Shown in pieces: positions 1 through 10,319 of a stretch of 64,000 nt of DNA. The DNA is from Prorocentrum cordatum. Taxonomy: Eukaryota > Sar > Dinophyceae > Prorocentrales > Prorocentraceae. Location: the NCBI GenBank assembly GCA_963575745.1, contig CAUYUJ010020560.1, forward strand, positions 432,501-496,500. The letters run 5' to 3'. The position numbers were made by a program, and so were the translations under genes. The notes under the pieces were generated by a model. That model was given only the letters and a program-made list of their open reading frames with translations, searched no databases and was not told the origin of the DNA. How positions within the stretch are numbered: the first letter of the stretch is position 1; the number at the start of each line of letters is the position of its first letter.

Positions 1-586
1 AGATCCAGCTGACAACGCACTTGAAGAATTATGATCACACCAGCAACCTGTACTGAACCAACAATACGGTAAGATGCGACATGATGCTGAATACTGCACG
101 GATGATGGCACACGTGAGCAACAGACATGTCGCACTGAAATTGAAATCAACTATGGTTGCATCGCTATGCATGTCGAATGTGAAGAAAACGTGTGCCTTC
201 TCAAGGTATGCTGTCCGGTCTGACCCAGAAACCTTGCGATGCACAAAAACGTCGTCACCACCTGCCCCGCCATAACTATGACAAGCAGCGGCACCTCACC
301 TAAGGTTACACCCTGAGCATGCAATAACGCATTGATGAAAGCTTCCTCTAATAGGCCTCACGACTCTAACTGCTTACAGCATTCTGATAATGTGTCACGC
401 CCTGCGAGGGCGCCAAGCATATCTGGCAACAGTGCGCCCACTCGACGCAAGAACAGGCGAGAAGCGGCATGTCGTGGTGCACGACTGAATGACAACGAGG
501 AAGGAACACGTGGGCGATTGAAATCTATAAACCTGACCTCAAACCAGCACTTCGCTCAAACCGGACGCTGGCCTACTGCAAAGCAT
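1..586. other. No gene recognised
   Basis: Mixed-composition sequence with only short open frames on both strands and none resembling a known family. No repeat shared with the rest of the window was seen. Confidence 0.5.
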
Positions 587-594
587 CACTACGT

Positions 595-749
595 TTAGGT
601 CGGACATGTACTCCTACATGCGGATGTTGGAAGGAACATTAAACATAGTCAAACCATGTTCAAAAAACAAGAATGGTAGAAACATCGTCTCCAGACTATC
701 TTTTACTATCTTTAGATCTTCCTCCTGTAGAGGGGCATGCCCGACTCAA
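595..749. mobile_element. hAT-like MITE, copy 1, with 8-bp target duplication
   Basis: A 155-bp element with imperfect terminal inverted repeats: the left end reads TTAGGTCGGACATG and the right end reads CATGCCCGACTCAA, whose complement is TTGAGTCGGGCATG. The inverted repeat continues inward to CTCCTACATGCGG and CCTCCTGTAGAGG. It is flanked by a perfect 8-bp direct repeat, CACTACGT, at 587-594 and 750-757. It has no coding capacity. Related copies lie at 8.8, 16.6, 51.7 and 58.2 kb. An 8-bp duplication is typical of the hAT superfamily; assignment to hAT is inference because no transposase is present. Confidence 0.8.
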
Positions 750-865
750 CACTACGTCCACCAAGAAGAATGAGCTGAATGCAGGCAAGTTCGCGGGGAA
801 GAGGCTCGGGGGAGCGAGGAGGACGAGACGGGAGGTGTCGATACGGAAGATAACAGAGGGAGGAG

Positions 866-1043
866 GTACAGTCAAACCGTATCATAAGGATGTGCGGTAT
901 GGATGCAAGGGCCTTGGAGGGCCATTTTACAATTTGTTCGAAAGAGGTTGGCCAACGAAAGTGGCCGAGGATGAACCGAGGAGACAAGGATGCGAGGGTA
1001 CTCTTGGAACATTGCCCATCCATACTCTGCGGGTTGACTGTAG
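866..1043. mobile_element. Short inverted-repeat element (family C), copy 1
   Basis: The ends are imperfect inverted repeats of about 28 bp: left GTACAGTCAAACCG and right GGTTGACTGTAG, followed inward by GGATG-containing matches. A second copy at 28178-28357 shares the interior (around GGGCCTTGGAGGGCCA and CGAAAGTGGCCGAGGATG). It has no coding capacity. No clear target duplication is visible here. The 300 bases that follow (to 1342) are purine-rich and hold no gene. Confidence 0.6.
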
Positions 1044-1342
1044 AAGAGAGGGAGGCGAGATGGAAGAAAGGGAGTGCAGGAGGAGGAAGTGGGAGGAGTA
1101 ACCCGATGAGGGGGACGAGGACGAGGAGGAAAAAGAAGACCTTCATTCTCGCCCACACTCCAATGGTTCCCCTTGTCCTCCTGCTCCGAGTCTTGCCCAA
1201 CCCGTTCAGTAGCAAAGGCAAGCCACAGCAAGGATTCTGACTTCGGTGTGGGCCGACGAAGTGAGCAAATATGACCACCCAATGCAACATCACGCATTCG
1301 ATCTAGGCTGTACCGACATCGCTGCAACTCCTCGAAATATGC

Positions 1343-1432
1343 ACCTTCATCTGGCGAGATGAATCCGAAGCCCTTATCGTGATCAAACATCTTCACTTTG
1401 CCAGTCGGCATGGCGCCCTGCCCCCAGGCCAT
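1343..1432 (-). CDS. Cold-shock-domain protein, 5' exon fragment
   Basis: Reading from an ATG at 1432 the minus strand encodes 30 residues beginning MAWGQGAMPTGKVKMFDHDK and ending GFGFISPDEG. The GKVK...F...KGFGFI...DEG pattern is the start of a cold-shock domain: beta strand 1, then the RNP1-type KGFGFI nucleic-acid-binding motif. Such proteins bind single-stranded RNA or DNA and are common in dinoflagellates. The match stops abruptly after DEG, where the DNA reads GAAG/GTGCAT. That could be a 5' splice site, so the rest of the domain would be in another exon. No continuation (the usual FVHF motif) is seen in the 1.3 kb left to the window start. A candidate 3' splice acceptor, TCTCTTTGCAG, lies about 30 bases upstream of the ATG. 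It may be one exon of a gene extending off the window, or a broken gene piece. Confidence 0.6.
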
Positions 1433-2034
1433 ATTTATGTTGGCCACGCCGCTGCTGCAAAGAGACTGAGTGTGGTAGTGTTGTAAATGACAGCTCAAGC
1501 AGCGCGCACAGGATGAGCGCACGATGGAACAACGCCCTGGTCAGAATGGCCGACTAGGAGGTTGAGAAGACCGTGCACGCATGCGCGACGCCCGCTCGGA
1601 CACAGTGCGCTGGTGCTCGCCAAGTATAACTTGATGCGAGGTCATCATACGAATAAGCGCCCAATCGACCCGATGCAATACATCACTGAAAAAGATAACT
1701 ACGTGGACGAATTGCCTGGCGAAATCTCATCCCGCATACCATTGCCTCAAAATCGCTTGAAAAACTATTCCTTGCGCAATGCCCGGCTCACTGCGGACCG
1801 TGGACCCTCATGTCCATTTCATCGCGTGCGGATCACATTCCGAAACATCAGCACCGTATACATCCACAACGGCGATTGCATAAAACAGAACAACCTTGCG
1901 GAGTGGTTGGGACTCACACGACAAACCTAACTTCCAGATTCTGTCTCTGGCGGCTGTGAACGGGGGAAGGGCTGCAGGGTGAACGTGTGACAACATCGAA
2001 AGCATGTAATAACATCAGCGGGCTAGAAGAATGG
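1433..2034. other. No gene recognised
   Basis: A 122-codon open frame on the plus strand (1562-1930) has no recognisable motifs and ordinary composition. It could be chance. No repeat was identified. Confidence 0.4.
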
Positions 2035-2300
2035 GCGGCGCGGGCGCATGAGATCGGCACCATTCATTGGAGCCTTAGGTGGAGTTCCCTGTGGGGCCGC
2101 GAAACATGTGAGGGGCGTGCCGAAAATTGCGGCGCCGGCGCATACGAGGGGCACCAGTGACGCCCCAGGTGGGCTCCCTATGGGGCCACGAAACGTACAA
2201 GCGGTCGACTGAAAGGCGCGGCGCGGACACATGCAAACGGCACCATTGGGGCCTGGGGTGGAGCCCCCTGTGGAGCCACGAACCTTCTGCAAACTGAAAG
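2035..2300. repeat. Three-unit tandem repeat of about 90 bp
   Basis: Units begin near 2038, 2131 and 2216. Each carries a GGCGC..GCGCA start, then a GGCACCA..GGAGCC core and CCCTGTGGGGCC(A/G)CGAA. A single related unit occurs at about 58985-59062 (CTCCCTGTGGGGTCACGGAG), so the unit is also dispersed. Confidence 0.6.
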
Positions 2301-2449
2301 CCCAAACAACACAGGATGGTTGGGAAAGAAGCAGCCCCCAAAACGCGTGGCGCGAGACCCCACACCTCGTCCGGAGAGAACCTGCAGCCTATTGGAAGAC
2401 GAGCGGCAGCAGGAAGAGCAGGACATCGTCGTTACTGTTGGTATTTTTT

Positions 2450-3150
2450 CCGTTTGAATGTGCTACGTTCTGCTCACAAGTGCCACACCCTGCAGTGACA
2501 TGTTGTGCTCTGCTATGTGGCACCCTGTTGTGTCATGGCATGCTCTGTCGGGTTATGCTACGACATGCTCTGTTCAAAGATGCGGCCGGCGGTATCCCCA
2601 GATCCGTAAAAATACATGTCGAGTTGTTATATTATGTTATGCCATGTTCTGCGTGGTCGTGATAGTCCTCTTTCGATATTGCCGTCGATGTGCGCAACTG
2701 GATTCAACACTGGTACATGCGGTAATGCCCTTGGATGTTACGATATATGATGTCCTTCGGCTCTCGACAGCGAGGCGTGAAGTCGTGACGCATTTCACGG
2801 TAGATATGTCGTCCAATCGGTCGTTGCTGTGCCCGTTGGTTCCCGTGGCAAACTTGACCCCGGCGCGCACGTTGCACTTGATTGCCTAACGGCGCGAGCG
2901 AGTATGTTATGATTTGCATCTTCACGAACGTGATACTCTTCGGAGAAAGATTGTTCTGCTATGCTCACCTCTGTCTCAGTCTGATGAGATGCGTTCTGTT
3001 ACGCGCTGCTATGTGGCAACATGTTATGGTATGATATGTTATGCAAGGCTAATATATGGTATGCTCTGTTCACGAAGGACAAGTCACGCGAAAATCAAAT
3101 CAGTATGGGGTAGTATGAGGTGCCCTGTTATGGCATACCTCGTGCGTTAA
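2450..3150. repeat. Degenerate TATG-type pentamer array, block 1
   Basis: A long run of words such as TATGT, TATGC, TATGG and ATGTTATG, separated by variable bases, gives a degenerate five-base periodicity. The same composition returns at 4090-4180, 4940-5520 and 5945-6360, interrupted by other repeats. Open frames here are by-products. Confidence 0.6.
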
Positions 3151-3304
3151 ATTCTTGCCTATGGTGGTATAGCGGCGTCGCTGCTGTAATGGTTGCGCTA
3201 GTGTACTTCCGCAGGCCGAAAGATTTTCCTCTTGAGCCCCACATGTCAGAAGCGACGCGCCGTTCAGGCGAGCGGATACATGTAACGCTCGCTTCGAGGT
3301 GGGG

Positions 3305-3482
3305 TAGATATGTTATGGGTGGAGATGCGGGAGTTGGCCGGGCCCGCTGTGGCGTTCGAGCAAACTGATGCTATGGGAGGACTTTCGGGCAATGGCCAAG
3401 CCCGCGGTGGCGCTCGAGCAACCACATGTTATGGGAGAAGTGAAAGGAGGTGGCCGGGCCCGCTGTGACGCTCGAGCTTCCG
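3305..3482. repeat. Three-unit tandem repeat of about 59 bp
   Basis: Units start at about 3308, 3367 and 3425. Each has a TATGGG-type start, then GGCC(G/A)(G/A)GCCCGC(T/G)GTG(G/A)CG(T/C)TCGAGC. The TATG words link it to the surrounding pentamer sequence. Confidence 0.6.
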
Positions 3483-3504
3483 ACTTGGGCACTTTGCTTG
3501 TGTG

Positions 3505-3790
3505 TCCTCGCCCTCCGTCATCCCTTCCTCTCCTCCTCCTCCCACTTCCCCCCTCCTCCTCCTCCCACCTCCTCCTTCCTCCTCCTTCCTCCTTCGTCCG
3601 TCCGCCTCCCTCCACTCTCCTCCCTCCTCCCTCATCCTCCTTCTCCTCCTCCTTCTCTTCTTCCTTCCCCCTCCCCCTTCTCTTCCCTGATTAATCCTCC
3701 TCTCTCCCCCCCTGCGTCTCCTCTGTTCTCCTCCCACCTCCTCTTGCCTCTTCCCTCATCCTTCCCCTCTTCATCCTGGGAAGGCCCCCC
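3505..3790. repeat. Polypyrimidine tract (CCT/TCC-rich)
   Basis: About 285 bases almost purely C and T on the plus strand, with many TCCTCC words. Low complexity; the long frames over it arise because such tracts contain no stop codons in several frames. Confidence 0.8.
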
Positions 3791-4239
3791 TCCCCCGTAT
3801 AATCATAGCATTGGTCTGCACATCCACAGCTCCGTGGATAGCATGATGCTTCACTTGCGGTGCTCCGCGGATCTAATTTCCCCTGGGTCCCGGATGTTAA
3901 TTACTATTATATATTTATTCTCAGGAAATAAAGGAAATAAATGGATCCATCGTTTTTTTCCGCACACAGGAAGGTGGATCCGCGCAGCACAGAAATTGGA
4001 TCCACGAAACTGTCCCACACCCGAAGAGGGATCCAATTGGATCCATTGACGTTCTCATATTCTTAGTCCAAGAGAAAAAACTTCCGGCCTGGGGATGAAG
4101 CAAGTATGTTATGATTTGCTGGCTACGTTGTGCCCTGTTCGCTGGTTGATGCTATGGTATGTTAGGTCACGACCGCTTCTCTGTATTAAATAAGCTCTGC
4201 CGTGGTACAATACAAGCGTTGCCGTCGCGGCAACCATAA
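3791..4239. other. No gene; cluster of GGATCC words and a short TATG block
   Basis: Between 3940 and 4050 the word GGATCC (often TGGATCCA) occurs five times at irregular spacing, suggesting a degraded short repeat. A short TATG-type block lies at 4100-4180. No gene was recognised. Confidence 0.4.
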
Positions 4240-4640
4240 AATCCCACCAGCCCTTTGGGCGTGAGTGGTTTAGAGAGCCCGCTCTGTCCTCAACCCCCCT
4301 TCTTCCCCTTCGGGGAGGGGTTTACCCCTCCCCCTACCCCCTCCCCCTGGGCCTGGAGAGGGGGTCCCGCGGGTCGTCAGGGGGGTCAATTTCGACTCCT
4401 GGGAGGGCTAAAAAATGACACCCCTCACAAGGATTCTGCCCCCGACGGGGGGAACGAGAAAAAACCCTCTCCTCTTCTTTGAAGGCAAAATCATTGATTT
4501 TACTACGGTTTCGGCCCCATTTGGGCCTTCTGAGGGGGCCGCGCTCCTCTTCCTTCATAGCAAAATCATTGATTTTACTAAGGTTTTGGGCTCATTTTGT
4601 CCTTCTCAGGGGGCAGCGCTCATTTGCGCTTCCGAGGAGG
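4240..4640. repeat. Partial copy of composite repeat R
   Basis: It starts with CCAGCCCTTTGGGCGTGAGTG and matches the beginnings of larger copies at 12575 and 41690 (CCCTCTGGGCGTGA, then CCCTCCCC..TGGACCTGG-like text). It also contains an internal duplication: CAAAATCATTGATTTTACTA occurs at about 4487 and 4560. The copy at 41.7 kb has a single related CATCATTGATTCTGCCAAGG. Confidence 0.55.
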
Positions 4641-4647
4641 TCGCCAG

Positions 4648-4853
4648 AGCCCGAACGAGTCACACCAGGAGGAGGAGCCCGAACGACTCACACCAGGACG
4701 AAGGGCCCGAACAACTCACACCACGAGAAGCCCGAACGACTCACGCCAGGACGAAGAGCCCGAACGACTCAAACCACGACGAAGAGCCCGAACGACTCAC
4801 ACCAGGAAGAAGGGCCCGAACGACTCACACCAGGACGAGAGGCCCGGAGATAT
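4648..4853. repeat. 30-bp minisatellite, about 6-7 units
   Basis: Tandem units of 30 bp built around GCCCGAACGACTCACACCAG followed by GACGAAGA. Because the period is a multiple of three, all three plus frames read as repetitive ten-residue peptides (for example SPNDSHQDEG). No other evidence that it is translated. Confidence 0.8.
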
Positions 4854-4939
4854 GCGGGGGCAGGCGGAAACACGCCTGAAAAACACGACTGTCGGCATGC
4901 GAGATGGGCTGGTGGGGATACGCGAAGCGTGAAGAATTA

Positions 4940-5521
4940 TACTTTCGGTATGTTCAAAATGCTTTGTTATGTGTACTCTTATATGATCCGTTATGCCATA
5001 ATATGTGTTGGTATGGTTCCTTATGCTCGATGCTGCGTTCTGCCATACCCTGCGCCGTAATGGCATGGACTGGTGTCATGTGGTATGCGATGCTATGCGT
5101 TGCTAGCCAATGATATGATATGGTATGCCGCGCTGCGTCATGATATGGTATGCCATGCGTTACAATGTTATGCGTTGTGATCCTGTGTTCGGCTATGCGT
5201 GTTTCTGACATGGGATGGTTGTACTGTGATATGCCATATCACGGTATGTTATGTGTCGCTCTGTGCTGGTGTGGTATGGTCTGGTGTAATGTACGGTTAT
5301 GTACGCTTTGCTCTGTAAATGAATGCTCTCTTTATACCGTTATGCGATTATATAGTATATCATGATATGTGATGGCATGCTATCTTCCTGTATGGCATCA
5401 AACAATGCTATGCTATGCGTCCCGATACTATGGTGTGCCGCTCTGTCATGGCAACACGTTGTCATTATATGGAATGCGGTTCTGTGATGCCGTGGTATGG
5501 TATGTTATGTTGTCATTACCC
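4940..5521. repeat. Degenerate TATG-type pentamer array, block 2
   Basis: The same TATGN-rich degenerate array as at 2450-3150. It ends where the conserved edge of the octamer repeat begins (ATCAGAGC at 5522). Confidence 0.6.
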
Positions 5522-5940
5522 AATCAGAGCGTGCCCCTGTAGGGGTCCTAGCGGATTCATATGGTTAGGTGAGGTGCTGCGCCGATTTCAGCGGCACGCC
5601 TGGGTGCCCAGGTGCCTGGGCGCCCGGGTGCCCTATAGCCTTATAGCCCCATAGCCCTATATCACTGTAGTCCCATCGCCCTATAGCCCTGTAGCTCTAT
5701 AGGCCTATAGCCCTATGGCCCTATAGCCCCCTTAGCCCCATAGCTCTATGGTCCTACAGCCCTATAGCCCTATAACCCCATAGCCCTATAGACCTAGAGC
5801 CCTATAACCCCATAGCCCCATAGCCCCATCGCCTCATAGCCCTATAGCCCTACAGCCCTATAGCTCTATAGCCCTATAGCCCTATAGATCTATAGCCCCA
5901 TGGCCCTATAGCCCTATAGCCCCAGAGCCCTATAGCCCTG
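5522..5940 (+). repeat. Octamer (CCCTATAG) array with conserved edge, copy 1
   Basis: A conserved edge (5522-5630; contains GCGGATTCATATGGTTAGGT and GGTGCCTGGG) is followed by about 308 bp of tandem CCCTATAG octamers with scattered substitutions. An inverted copy with the same edge lies at 30243-31032. The edge matches as DNA on both sides of its open frame, so it is a repeat boundary rather than a gene. Confidence 0.85.
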
Positions 5941-5944
5941 AACA

Positions 5945-6360
5945 AATTATGATTGGGGCTTCCCTCTGCTTTCATGGCATTTCATGTTGGGGGATGATGT
6001 GGTATGGTATGGTATGTTATGCCATGATGTGTGGTGGCATGCTACGTTCAACGTGTTCCGCTCTCCTATTGCATGTGCTGCTATGCTGTGGTATGGTATG
6101 TGCTGGCATATTGTGGTATGATGTGTCATCATATACTAGCCCGTCATGATATGGCATTTCATACGTAACATGTGCTATCGCGCAGTGTAATGACATGCGT
6201 TGTCATACAGTGCAATTGCATGGAATATGATGCTGTGTTATGCTATGGTATGTTAGGCTTCGGTATGGAATAGTATGATCACTTGTGCTATGTTGTAGTA
6301 TACTGTGCTACGTTATGCTATGCCATGAGGTGAGGTCTTATGCTCAATTCCGTTCGATTA
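5945..6360. repeat. Degenerate TATG-type pentamer array, block 3
   Basis: The pentamer-like TATGN sequence resumes straight after the octamer array, as if that array had been inserted into or expanded within it. Confidence 0.55.
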
Positions 6361-6396
6361 TGTCGTGTTCGTCGCAAGGGCGAGGTGGGCGTCCCG

Positions 6397-6535
6397 GGGG
6401 ATTCTCGGTGGACCTGGGGATCTGCCGGCCGCGGTATACATGGTGGGCGGGTCGGCGCGATGCGGGGGTCTCGAGGGATTCTCGGTGGACCTGGGGCTCT
6501 GGCTGCCGCGATACGCAGGGTGGGCGGGCCAGAAG
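6397..6535. repeat. Two-unit tandem repeat of about 75 bp
   Basis: Two units, each starting GGGATTCTCGGTGGACCTGG, continuing through a C..GCCGCG(G/A)TA segment and ending GGTGGGCGGG. Sequence around it has no recognisable gene. Confidence 0.6.
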
Positions 6536-6622
6536 GTCAGCTCTTGAACAACGCCCGAATTAGACAGCCGAATCCCCCCCTCCACTCCCCCCGCCTCAAC
6601 CTTGGCAAGTATTGCGTTCGAG

Positions 6623-6815
6623 ATGTTTCGGGCGCCGCTGAATGGGGAGGCGATGAATTGCGAGGGGAGAAAGGTGCACTTCTCGGACCCTAAAGGCCCC
6701 CTCTGAGGCGCTACAGGGCACCATCAGGGGCCCTGTAAAGAGCCTCTTCTATGCAGCCTCGCTGCCCCGCCCATTCACCGCCCCCCTCCGCCATTTCGAA
6801 ACGCCCAGTTTAGAC
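6623..6815. mobile_element. Inverted-repeat element (family AC), copy 1
   Basis: It matches 58622-58798 through GAGAAAGGTGCACTTCTCGG..CCCT, TGCAGCC.CGCTGCC and the end CGAAACGCCCAG. At the 58.6-kb copy the ends are clear inverted repeats (GGGCGTCGCTCAAATGGGGG against its complement at the other end). Here the same ends are more diverged. Confidence 0.5.
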
Positions 6816-7007
6816 AAGCGCGTTCCACGACTCGCAGAATAACTACTCGCAGATAGCCCAGATCCGATCCGCCGCGGGGGACCTACGACACAACACGTCG
6901 AGGCAAACATATGCTCTCTGGACGCTTGCGGGCAAGCATCCTGCGAGCACCGGCACGTCCTCGGTGACAACTGCTGGGCTCGAGCTCTTGCCGACCCCTG
7001 CGATCGC

Positions 7008-7178
7008 TCGGGGATGGACAGACCTCCCTTCAGTAAAACGTGGTTTAGTGAAAACGACCTGAGGCCCAAACCTGGCGGGCGCAAGCCTGGAAAAAAACGG
7101 CCGCGGCGCCCTCTCGAGAACCGAAAACGGACAATTCACTACTCGACGTATCACTGTTGGGAGCTCTGTCCGCCCCTG
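7008..7178. mobile_element. Inverted-repeat element (family E), copy 1
   Basis: A 171-bp element with imperfect terminal inverted repeats of about 30 bp: left TCGGGGATGGACAGACCTCC; right end complement GGGGCGGACAGAGCTCCCAA. It is about 96% identical by eye to 51298-51469, 44 kb away in the same orientation, and so is a recently active family. An open frame runs through both copies, but the second has a stop in it, so no protein is inferred. Confidence 0.75.
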
Positions 7179-7204
7179 CCATCGTGCGAGGTTAAAACAG
7201 GGCT

Positions 7205-7740
7205 AGGATCGGGATAAATCGCTCCAGAGCGTTCCGGAGCGCTCTCAGAGCGTTCCGGAACGCTCTGGAGCGGCCGCGGCGCCCAATACATCCTCCAAAC
7301 CCGCCGATTCTCAGAGATTTCGAGTTATCCCGATCCGACTTTGTCCCGATCTTCGCGTCGTTTTAGAGGTGCTCCTGCGATCGAGCCCGCGCTGCTCCAA
7401 AAGCGGGCCCCACCGCTCTCCGCCTAATCAGGCGCTCGGGGGCGGGGCCGCACGCCGGGCGCTCTCTATAGGCCCGTCCCCCGCGGGCTCCCGCTCCCCG
7501 CCTGCCTCTCTCTCCAGGACGAGGCCAGGACGAGGACCACTTCGGGCGGGGACAAGTCGAGAAGCTCCCTCGCTGGGACGAAGCCAGGACGAGGCTCACT
7601 TCGGGCGGGGACACGTCAAGAGGCTCCGAGAGCCGGCGGCTCCGGAGGCTGCCTCGGGCGCCGCGGCCTTCTCGGAGCGCTCCGGCATGCTCCGCAGAGC
7701 GCTCCCGGCACGCTCTGGAGCGGATCTATCCCCGTCCTAG
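7205..7740. repeat. GAGCGTTCC-rich palindromic repeats (family K)
   Basis: At 7212-7275 the text is largely self-complementary (GAGCGTTCCGGAACGCTC). At 7610-7735 a copy of a dispersed repeat reads GCCGGCGGCTC.GGA..., CTCGGGCGCCGCGGCCTTCT and GAGCGCTCC. Related copies are at 15650, 20700-20890, 41385 and 45530. The middle part has an imperfect tandem duplication (CACTTCGGGCGGGGACA twice). Confidence 0.55.
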
Positions 7741-8349
7741 TTAGCCCCGACCGACCTGCTCCCCGCTTGCCTCTCTGAGGCACGGGTGAGTGATCCACGG
7801 ATCGGGGAAAGCACGCCCGCAACAAGGAGCCAATGCCGCCAGGTTTGGTGACGGAGCGCGCCGACTCCGTCTGCAGCCGCGACTGGCCGCTGATCCACGC
7901 GCACGAATCCATGATTGCGCTTCCTCGATTCAGGCCCGTCTCCCGCGAGCCCGTGACATCATCGCGCCGAGGCAAGATGAGCGGCGCGAGGTGTTCGACC
8001 CTTCTCGGCCTCTTAGGAGCCGTTGCAGGGCAACAGGCCTGGGAGCCATCAGAACACGACTCGGGATCGCTTACAAACTTGATTTACCTCGAAATTAATG
8101 TGACTGACGATTCCACCATAAACATTATGTTCGTAGATCTGCTGACGTTCTGATCTTTTTTACGTCGGTTCGACGACACAATACATTCTGGGGTGCATCC
8201 GCCGACCTCCGCTTGCCAGTGATGGAAAAGGCGCGTGAAATGACTGGCTGGCTCCCCCCCCCTTCCCCATCCCCGTGATCCAAAATCAGGTGTAAGGAGG
8301 GAAATATCCAGGATCCCTGGCGCACACCTGGAGACTCCGGGGCTTCCAA
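7741..8349. other. No gene recognised; one short dispersed repeat
   Basis: Bases 8130-8195 (GTAGATCTGCTGACGTTCTG..GGTTCGACGACAC..CTGGGG) resemble ends found at 29453-30033 and 40560-40900 (family J). Nothing else was recognised. Confidence 0.4.
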
Positions 8350-8815
8350 ATCCGCCTTCCGTGGCCTCCACGACGTTCCAAGACGGCCCCGAATCGTGGA
8401 ATGATTGGCCCAAGACGCCTACGATGGCTCCAAGACGCCCCCAAGACGCCTTCCCGACGCCTCAAGAGTCTTCCCAAGAGGGCCCCGAGAGGCAACCATT
8501 CATGGTTTTCCTGAATGTTTTCTTGTTTCTGGGGTTATCGTCTTCTCGAGCTTCCGACGCTCCAAGACGGCTCAAGAGGCCCCGTAGACCGCCCCCAAGC
8601 TGCCCAAGAGGCCCCTACGAGGGCCCCAGGACGGCCCAAGAGGGTTCCAAGACGGCCAAGAGAGGGACCCAACACGGCCAAAGATCGCCCCAAAAAGGCC
8701 CAAAGAGAGGCGAGGAGGGAGAACACGAACCGACAACCCTATCTTTTTGGACCAGGAGGCCTCCCAAAGGCCCCGAGAAGAGGCCCCAAGCGGCCCCCAA
8801 TGAACCGCACTAGAC
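8350..8815. repeat. Degenerate GGCCCCCAAGAGG-type array
   Basis: Short degenerate units such as CCAAGACGCC, CCCAAGAGG and GGCCCC are repeated irregularly. The same word family fills 12975-13250, 29830-29900, 34820-34930 and 41950-42240, with the reverse complement at 27000-27085. Peptides rich in P, R, Q and E from it are by-products. Confidence 0.6.
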
Positions 8816-8824
8816 CCCCTTGAT

Positions 8825-8981
8825 TTAGGTCGAGCATGTCCTCCTACAGGCGGATTCTGGAAGAAAGATGCAACAGAGTCCAACAAATTTAAACAGAGCC
8901 TGGAATAGTCGAAAAAGCGTCCCCAGAGAACGTTTGAGTATTTTTGAATATTCCTCCTGTGGAGGGACATGCCCTACTTAA
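8825..8981. mobile_element. hAT-like MITE, copy 2, with 8-bp target duplication
   Basis: A 157-bp element: left TTAGGTCGAGCATGTCCTCC, right GGGACATGCCCTACTTAA. Flanks are CCCTTGAT (8817-8824) and CCCTAGAT (8982-8989), an 8-bp duplication with one change. The interior is AT-richer than the surroundings and shares ACTATTTTTGAAT-like text with the 51.7-kb copy. Confidence 0.8.
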
Positions 8982-8989
8982 CCCTAGAT

Positions 8990-9736
8990 GCCCAAAAGAG
9001 GCCAGCCCCAGGGCAGCCCCCAACACGCTTCAAAACTGCCTCCGAGAGGCTCCGCCAGGCCCCTCGAACATCTGGGGCGCCGCGTTGGGGCAACACTGCG
9101 GCATCGGATTTGGAGTACCATGTGGGACCTGCTCTAGAGCAGAAACACACCGTAGACGGATCTATCCCTTCTCCGACCTTGCACCGCGCCGAACGCAGCG
9201 GCCACGTTGTCCATCGACGCATCCACCCCGAAAGTGTCTAAAGACGTCACGGCACCCAACGTGCTCATAGACGCTTTTTTGGCTAGGACGTGAGAGCGGT
9301 ATTGGGCATCGGCCCCAGATGTTGGTCTTCTAGAAGCAGGTCGGCTTGGCCCTCCAACGTCGGAGGTCTGGGCCCGTTCGCCGTCCCCCCTGTCCGGCGC
9401 CATCCAGCCGCCCCCACCCTACCCGGGTCGGGCGAAAGGGGGGGACAGCAAAGGGGGGGTTTGAGAATCAGCTCACGTAGCTGATTTTCCCAGCGCCTCC
9501 CGGCGCCGAAGGCGGCTATGTATCGAGGAATGGGCCCCTCGGTGAGGCCGAAACCAGCTGCATGCAACAAATTTCGTAACCCCCCCTTCCCCAATCCCCC
9601 CCTTTCGTCCGGCCCGACCCACCCCTGCCCCTCTTCGGGCAACGGCGGCGCGCCCTGGCGCGCTTCTGCCGAATCCGGGGCTGGCCCGGCGGTGACAAAA
9701 AAAGGCGCTCGGACCCCTCGAGGCTGCATCGGCGCA
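8990..9736. other. No gene recognised
   Basis: GC-rich unique-looking sequence. A small hairpin, CAGCTCACGTAGCTG, lies at about 9470. No feature is supported. Confidence 0.4.
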
Positions 9737-10290
9737 GCGTGGTGGAGGAGGAGGAGGAGGAGGAGGAGGAGGAGGAGGAGGAGGAGGGGAAGGAGGAGGA
9801 GGAGGAGGGGAAAGGAGGAGGAGGAGGAGGAGGAGGAGGAGGAGGAGGGGAAGGAGGAGGAGGAGGAGGAGGAGGAGGAGGAGGAGGGAGGAGGAGGAGG
9901 AGGAGGAGGGGGAGGGGAGGAGGGGAGGAGGAGGAGGAGGAGGAGAGGAGGAGGAGGAGGAGGAGGAGGAGGGAGGAGGAGGAGGAGGAGGAGGTGAGGA
10001 GGAGGAGGAGGAGGAGGAGGAGGAGGAGGAGGAGGAGGAGGAGGAGGGGGAGGAGGAGGAGGAGGAGGAGGAGGAGGAGGAGGAGGGGGAGGAGGAGGAG
10101 GAGGAGGGGGAGGAGGAGGAGGAGGAGGAGGAGGACGAGGAGGAGGAGGGGAGGAGGAGGGGAGAAGAAGGTGCATGAGGAGGAGGTGCACGAGGAGAAA
10201 GACGAGGCCTCGAGACTGCACTGCGTAGGCGGAACGAAGAGGAGAGGAGGAGGAGCGAAGGGGGGCATGAGAGGAATGAGGGTCAGGATG
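9737..10290 (+). repeat. Polypurine GGA microsatellite, about 550 bp
   Basis: From 9737 to about 10175 the plus strand is almost uninterrupted GGA/GAG triplets, then purine-rich to 10290. Open frames of up to 361 codons on either strand here are poly-E, poly-G, poly-P or poly-L artefacts, because a pure purine strand cannot contain stop codons. Confidence 0.95.
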
Positions 10291-10319
10291 GCCCCCAACG
10301 AACAAAAAAACTGAAAGAA

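Noticed and set aside
5415-5654. Peptide GPSGFIWLGEV shared with 30.9-31.1 kb
   Set aside because: It is the conserved DNA edge of the octamer repeat; matches are at DNA level and run beyond the frame.
7014-7217. Frame MDRPPFSKTWFSEND... shared with 51.3 kb
   Set aside because: Conservation extends over the whole DNA element including its inverted ends, and the second copy has a stop codon.
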